In this document: one piece after another, positions 60,016 to 64,000 of the stretch
How positions within the stretch are numbered: position 1 is the first letter of the stretch
Layout: each line of letters opens with the position of its first letter
Origin: Alcaligenes sp. SORT26
GTDB taxonomy: Bacteria; Pseudomonadota; Gammaproteobacteria; Burkholderiales; Burkholderiaceae_B
NCBI RefSeq assembly: GCF_017377875.1
Contig: NZ_CP070975.1
Location: forward strand, 3,720,001-3,784,000
Reading direction: 5' to 3'
DNA length: 64,000 bases
Notes under the pieces: model-generated
Told to the model about the DNA's origin: nothing
The model's input: only the letters and a program-made list of their open reading frames with translations
The model's database searches: none
Position numbers and translations under genes: made by a program

Positions 60016-61080
60016 ATGGCCCTAGTTTCCATGCGCCAGCTGCTCGATCATGCGGCCGAGCACGGTTATGGTATTCCAGCGTTCAACGTCAATAACCTGG
60101 AGCAGGTCCAGGCCATTATGGAAGCCGCCTCGGAGACGGACAGTCCCGTCATCATGCAGGCTTCGGCTGGTGCTCGTAAGTACGCGGGTGGCGATTTTCT
60201 GCGTCACCTGATCGAAGCCGCTGTTGAGTCCTACCCCAACATCCCTGTGGTGATGCACCAGGATCACGGCCAGTCCCCCGAAATCTGCAAAGGCGCCATC
60301 GACCTGGGTTTCTCCAGCGTAATGATGGACGGCTCCTTGCTGCCAGACGGCAAAACCATTGCCGACTTTGAATACAACGTGGAAGTGACCCGCAAAGTGG
60401 TCGACATGGCTCACAAGCTGGGCGTGACCGTTGAAGGCGAGCTGGGTTGCCTGGGTTCCCTGGAAACCATGCAGGGCGACAAGGAAGACGGCCACGGTGC
60501 GGACGGCGTTTTGACCCTGGATCAGTTGTTGACCGACCCTGAGCAAGCGGCTGAGTTCGTGACCCGCACTCAACTGGACGCGCTGGCTATCGCCATCGGC
60601 ACCAGCCACGGTGCTTACAAGTTCACCCGCAAGCCTACTGGCGACATCCTGTCCATCGAGCGTGTGAAAGAAATTCACCGTCGTTTGCCCAACACCCACT
60701 TGGTCATGCACGGCAGCTCCAGTGTGCCTCAGGAACTGCTGGCTGAAATCCGCCAGTTCGGTGGCGACATGAAAGAAACCTACGGCGTGCCTGTGGAAGA
60801 AATTCAGGAAGCCATCAAGTACGGTGTGCGCAAGGTCAATATCGACACCGATATCCGTTTGGCCATGACTGCTGCCATCCGTCGCTTCATGTTTGAAAAC
60901 CCAGAGAAATTCGACCCGCGCGAATACCTGAAACCTGCTCGCGAAGCCGCCAAGAAAGTGTGCGTGGCCCGCTACCAGGAATTCGGCGCTGCTGGTCAGG
61001 CTTCCAAGATCAAGGCCATTCCTTTGCAGGAAATCGCCCGCCAGTACAGCACCGGCGAGCTGTCCCAGATCGTTCAGTAA
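60016..61080 (+). CDS. fbaA: Class II fructose-bisphosphate aldolase
   Basis: A 354-residue zinc aldolase of the class IIB/CbbA length. Zinc ligands are in [12 protein letters not shown] and in [10 protein letters not shown]. The phosphate site is [19 protein letters not shown] stands before the ATG. A GC-rich hairpin (CCCGGTGCC/GGCGCCGGG, 61140-61160) lies between it and purC. Confidence 0.96.
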   Translation: MALVSMRQLLDHAAEHGYGIPAFNVNNLEQVQAIMEAASETDSPVIMQASAGARKYAGGDFLRHLIEAAVESYPNIPVVMHQDHGQSPEICKGAIDLGFSSVMMDGSLLPDGKTIADFEYNVEVTRKVVDMAHKLGVTVEGELGCLGSLETMQGDKEDGHGADGVLTLDQLLTDPEQAAEFVTRTQLDALAIAIGTSHGAYKFTRKPTGDILSIERVKEIHRRLPNTHLVMHGSSSVPQELLAEIRQFGGDMKETYGVPVEEIQEAIKYGVRKVNIDTDIRLAMTAAIRRFMFENPEKFDPREYLKPAREAAKKVCVARYQEFGAAGQASKIKAIPLQEIARQYSTGELSQIVQ

Positions 61081-61218
61081 ATTTGTCAGGCGGAGCAGGA
61101 GTGGGCAGCACGACTGCCCGCCCCGGTTCCGCGTCTTTGCCCGGTGCCGCAGGCGCCGGGATTGTCGTCCCGCCTGCATCCATAGTCAGCGGGATGTTTT
61201 CGTTTTAAGGATGAAATC

Positions 61219-62100
61219 GTGCAAGAGCCCTTACATCAATCCAGCCTGAGCTCCTTGCCGCTACTCGCGCGCGGCAAAGTTCGGGACATGTATGCGGTGG
61301 GTGAGGATAAGTTGTTGATCGTGGCCAGTGATCGCATTTCGGCATTTGACGTGATTCTGGACGACCCCATTCCCGGCAAGGGCGCTGTCTTGACGCAGAT
61401 GACCGAATTCTGGCTGAACAAGCTGGCACACATCATCCCTAATCACACGACGGGCGTGAACCCGGTTGATGTGGTGGCGCCTGAAGAGCGTGCTCAAGTC
61501 GAAGGCCGCTCCATGGTGGTCAAGCGCTTGAAGCCCATCATGGTGGAAGCGGTGGCCCGTGGTTACCTGATTGGTTCGGGCTGGAAAGACTACCAGGCGA
61601 CAGGTGCTGTTTGTGGTATCACCTTGCCTGCTGGCTTGAAGCAAGCCGCCAAGCTGCCTCACGTGCTGTTTACACCGGCTGCCAAAGCAGAAATGGGCTC
61701 GCACGACGAGAACGTGGATTTTGCTCACGTGGTCAAGGAAGTGGGCCAGGAGCTGGCCGAGCAGATCCGTGATGTGACCTTGCGTCTGTACACCGAAGCC
61801 GCTGACTACGCGGCCAGCCGTGGCATCCTGATCGCCGACACCAAATTTGAGTTCGGTCTGGATGATCAAGGCCAATTGCATTTGATGGACGAAGTGCTGA
61901 CCCCAGATTCCTCGCGCTTCTGGCCAGCCGACAGCTATGCCGAAGGCATCAGCCCACCGTCCTACGACAAGCAATTTGTGCGTGATTGGCTGGAAACCCA
62001 GGTTTGGGACAAGACGCCACCTGCACCTCGCTTGCCTGCTGAAGTGGCCGAGCGCACCGCTGACAAATATCGCGAAGCGCTGGAGCGCCTGACAGCGTGA
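61219..62100 (+). CDS. purC: SAICAR synthase
   Basis: A 293-residue purine-pathway ligase joining aspartate to CAIR. Motifs are [19 protein letters not shown] at the N-terminus, SDRISAFDV and [10 protein letters not shown]. It uses the next genes' product: purE and purK make CAIR, which PurC consumes. Confidence 0.96.
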   Translation: MQEPLHQSSLSSLPLLARGKVRDMYAVGEDKLLIVASDRISAFDVILDDPIPGKGAVLTQMTEFWLNKLAHIIPNHTTGVNPVDVVAPEERAQVEGRSMVVKRLKPIMVEAVARGYLIGSGWKDYQATGAVCGITLPAGLKQAAKLPHVLFTPAAKAEMGSHDENVDFAHVVKEVGQELAEQIRDVTLRLYTEAADYAASRGILIADTKFEFGLDDQGQLHLMDEVLTPDSSRFWPADSYAEGISPPSYDKQFVRDWLETQVWDKTPPAPRLPAEVAERTADKYREALERLTA

Positions 62101-62178
62101 ACGGGCAGTAGCTCGGATTTTCTATTTACCAAGGCGCCTGGCAGCATGGCGCCTTCTTCCTTTTAGGGCGTATCTCTG

Positions 62179-62691
62179 ATGAGCGTACAAACTCCTGCGA
62201 CCCCCACCGTCGGCATTGTGATGGGTTCCTCCAGCGACTGGGATGTCATGAGCCAGGCCGTGGCCATTCTGGATGAATTTGGCGTGTCTTACGAGTGCCG
62301 TGTGGTCTCTGCCCACCGCATGCCGATTGACATGGTGGATTACGGTGCCCAGGCGCCAGCCCGTGGCCTGAAAGCCATTATTGCGGGAGCAGGCGGGGCG
62401 GCTCATTTGCCCGGCATGCTGGCTGCCCTGACACACTTGCCTGTGTTTGGCGTACCCGTGCCTTCGCGTTACCTGCGCGGTGAGGACTCCCTGCTGTCGA
62501 TTGTGCAAATGCCCAAGGGCGTGCCGGTTGCTACCTTCGCCATTGGTGAAGCGGGTGCCGCTAATGCCGCGCTGCATGTTATTGCCAATCTGGCCGTCAA
62601 CGATACGGTCCTGACTGAAAAACTGATTGCGTACCGTGCCCGCCAGACTGAGGCCGCCCGAGCTATGCGCGTTCCTCCTGCCACTGCCTGA
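62179..62691 (+). CDS. purE: N5-carboxyaminoimidazole ribonucleotide mutase
   Basis: A 170-residue class I PurE. Motifs are [18 protein letters not shown] and [11 protein letters not shown]. It converts N5-CAIR, made by PurK, to CAIR. It lies 78 bp after purC and 12 bp before the purK ATG. Confidence 0.96.
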   Translation: MSVQTPATPTVGIVMGSSSDWDVMSQAVAILDEFGVSYECRVVSAHRMPIDMVDYGAQAPARGLKAIIAGAGGAAHLPGMLAALTHLPVFGVPVPSRYLRGEDSLLSIVQMPKGVPVATFAIGEAGAANAALHVIANLAVNDTVLTEKLIAYRARQTEAARAMRVPPATA

Positions 62692-62703
62692 TTTGATTTT
62701 GTG

Positions 62704-63888
62704 ATGATGACCCCCATGACTGATGCTGTCCTACTGGTCCCTGGCTCCTGGCTGGGCATGATTGGAGGCGGCCAACTGGGCCGCATGTTCTGCCATAGTG
62801 CTCAAAGCCTGGGCTACAAAGTGGCGGTGCTGGACCCCGACACTCACAGCCCGGCTGGTGCCGTGGCGGATCTGCATATCTGTGCTGCCTACGATGATGC
62901 ACAAGCATTGGTTCAACTGGGGGAGCTGTGCCAAGCCGTCAGTACCGAGTTCGAGAACGTACCAGCACAGTCCCTGCTGACCCTGGCCCAGCACACTCGT
63001 GTCACGCCTTCGGGTGATGCCGTGGGTATCGTGCAGGATCGTATCCGTGAAAAAGCCTTTATCGCACAAGCCGGTGTGCCAGTGGCACCCTATGCGGCCA
63101 TTGAAAGCCTGGAAGACGTGCAAGCCGCCGATAGCGCCTTGTTCCCCGGCATTCTGAAGACGGCGCGCTTTGGTTATGACGGCAAAGGGCAGGCCCGTGT
63201 GGCGGACCGTGAACAGGCGCTGGCTGCCTTCAAGGAATTCGGTTCCCAAGCCTGTGTGCTGGAAGCCTTGCAGCCTTTGAAGTCCGAAATTTCGGTTGTC
63301 CTGGCCCGTGGTCTGGACGATCAGGTCAAAACCTTTCCATGTGCTCGTAACGAGCACCGTGATGGCATTTTGGCTGTGTCCACGATTAGCGCCCAGTTCC
63401 AGGACGATGTCTTGTCCGAGCAGGCCCGTCAGGCGGCGGCTGCCATTGCCCGCACCCTGGATTACGTAGGTGTGCTTTGCGTGGAATTCTTCATTCTGGA
63501 AGATGGCCGTTTGCTGGCGAATGAGGTGGCTCCTCGTCCACACAATAGTGGTCACTACACCATGAACGCCTGCGTCACCAGCCAGTTTGAACAACAGGCC
63601 CGAGTGATGGCCGCTTTGCCTTTGGGTGACACCCAGGCGCTGTGCCCATCCATGATGCTGAATATCCTGGGCGATATCTGGTTTGATGCTCAAGGCCAGA
63701 TGCGTGAACCGGATTGGGCGGCTTTGCTGGCCGTACCGGGTGTGTCCTTGCATCTGTACGGTAAAACCGAGGCCCGCATAGGTCGCAAGATGGGTCACGT
63801 CAATATTGTGGGCGAGTCCGACCAGCAGGTGCGTGATCGTACGGCTCGTGCCGCGGCTGCCTTGCTCATTGCTTTTGACCATGACTGA
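62704..63888 (+). CDS. purK: N5-carboxyaminoimidazole ribonucleotide synthase
   Basis: A 394-residue ATP-grasp enzyme. It opens with MIGGGQLGRMFC and contains KTARFGYDGKGQARV and the metal site NEVAPRPHNSGHYT. The start is ambiguous between the ATGs at 62704, 62707 and 62716 and none has a strong RBS; translation may be coupled to purE. Its last 8 bases overlap the next gene. Confidence 0.95.
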   Translation: MMTPMTDAVLLVPGSWLGMIGGGQLGRMFCHSAQSLGYKVAVLDPDTHSPAGAVADLHICAAYDDAQALVQLGELCQAVSTEFENVPAQSLLTLAQHTRVTPSGDAVGIVQDRIREKAFIAQAGVPVAPYAAIESLEDVQAADSALFPGILKTARFGYDGKGQARVADREQALAAFKEFGSQACVLEALQPLKSEISVVLARGLDDQVKTFPCARNEHRDGILAVSTISAQFQDDVLSEQARQAAAAIARTLDYVGVLCVEFFILEDGRLLANEVAPRPHNSGHYTMNACVTSQFEQQARVMAALPLGDTQALCPSMMLNILGDIWFDAQGQMREPDWAALLAVPGVSLHLYGKTEARIGRKMGHVNIVGESDQQVRDRTARAAAALLIAFDHD

Positions 63889-64000
63889 TACTCCCCACAC
63901 CCCCTCTGAACAGCAAATAGAGCAGGCTGCCCGTGTGCTGGCACAAGGGGGGCTGGTGGCCTTTCCGACCGAGACGGTTTACGGCTTGGGTGCGGATGCA
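63881..64000 (+). CDS. tsaC: Threonylcarbamoyl-AMP synthase (YrdC/Sua5 family), N-terminal part
   Basis: The frame is open from the ATG at 63881 to the window end (40 residues). It shows the YrdC signature FPTETVYGLGADA. The family makes the t6A precursor for tRNAs reading ANN codons. It overlaps purK by 8 bp. Full-length type (short TsaC or longer Sua5) cannot be told. Confidence 0.88.
   Translation, partial: MTDTPHTPSEQQIEQAARVLAQGGLVAFPTETVYGLGADA

Overview
The window looks like chromosomal DNA of a betaproteobacterium of the order Burkholderiales, most likely family Alcaligenaceae and possibly close to Alcaligenes. This rests on the protein sequences and on gene blocks that I know from Bordetella/Achromobacter-type genomes (miaB-phoH-ybeY-corC-lnt; queA-tgt-yajC-secD-secF; tkt-gap-pgk with fba-purC-purE-purK-tsaC). 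The genus is inference. Most of the window is ordinary core genome. I see no prophage, transposase, rRNA or CRISPR array.

Layout. 0.0-2.5 kb: end of a DMT-like membrane protein gene, biotin synthase, a 4-HBT thioesterase and a DUF3293 protein. 2.6-7.4 kb: a TetR-controlled RND efflux operon on the minus strand. 7.6-8.4 kb: a secreted protein made almost entirely of twelve 19-residue repeats. 8.5-9.2 kb: a tandemly duplicated tRNA-Asp/Glu/Ala cluster. 9.7-12.6 kb: a membrane PAS-GGDEF-EAL protein behind a long structured leader. 12.6-18.1 kb: the miaB-to-lnt operon. 18.4-19.4 kb: a ParD-like antitoxin homologue fused by a 4-bp overlap to a methionine aminopeptidase gene, with a perfect operator-like inverted repeat over its promoter. 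19.6-19.9 kb: a 278-bp nested palindrome with no gene. 20.0-25.5 kb: queuosine and Sec genes. 25.7-30.0 kb: dacB, upp, a secreted unknown and a DUF883/YqjE/YqjK-like envelope trio.

30.2-40.9 kb is the accessory part. A LysR gene is followed by a six-gene, same-strand set: Rieske oxygenase, its reductase, an extended SDR, an unknown 204-residue protein, a DUF1116 (AllG/YlbE-like) protein and an amidase. It closes with a strong terminator. After a small membrane protein come an MHS-type transporter and a divergent second LysR. I read this as an uncharacterised catabolic or nitrogen-salvage pathway: oxygenation, dehydrogenation, C-N bond cleavage and uptake. The substrate cannot be read from the sequence.

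41.0-51.3 kb: glyoxalase I, UbiD, a lytic transglycosylase, an aminotransferase, a Tat-signal degenerate FAD-binding-domain protein, malic enzyme, a patatin-barstar gene pair and RsmE. 51.4-64.0 kb: transketolase, GAPDH and PGK, then an inserted block (epimerase, aldehyde dehydrogenase, SDR, Mog), then class II aldolase, purC, purE, purK and the start of a YrdC/TsaC gene. No pyruvate kinase gene lies in this central-carbon block.
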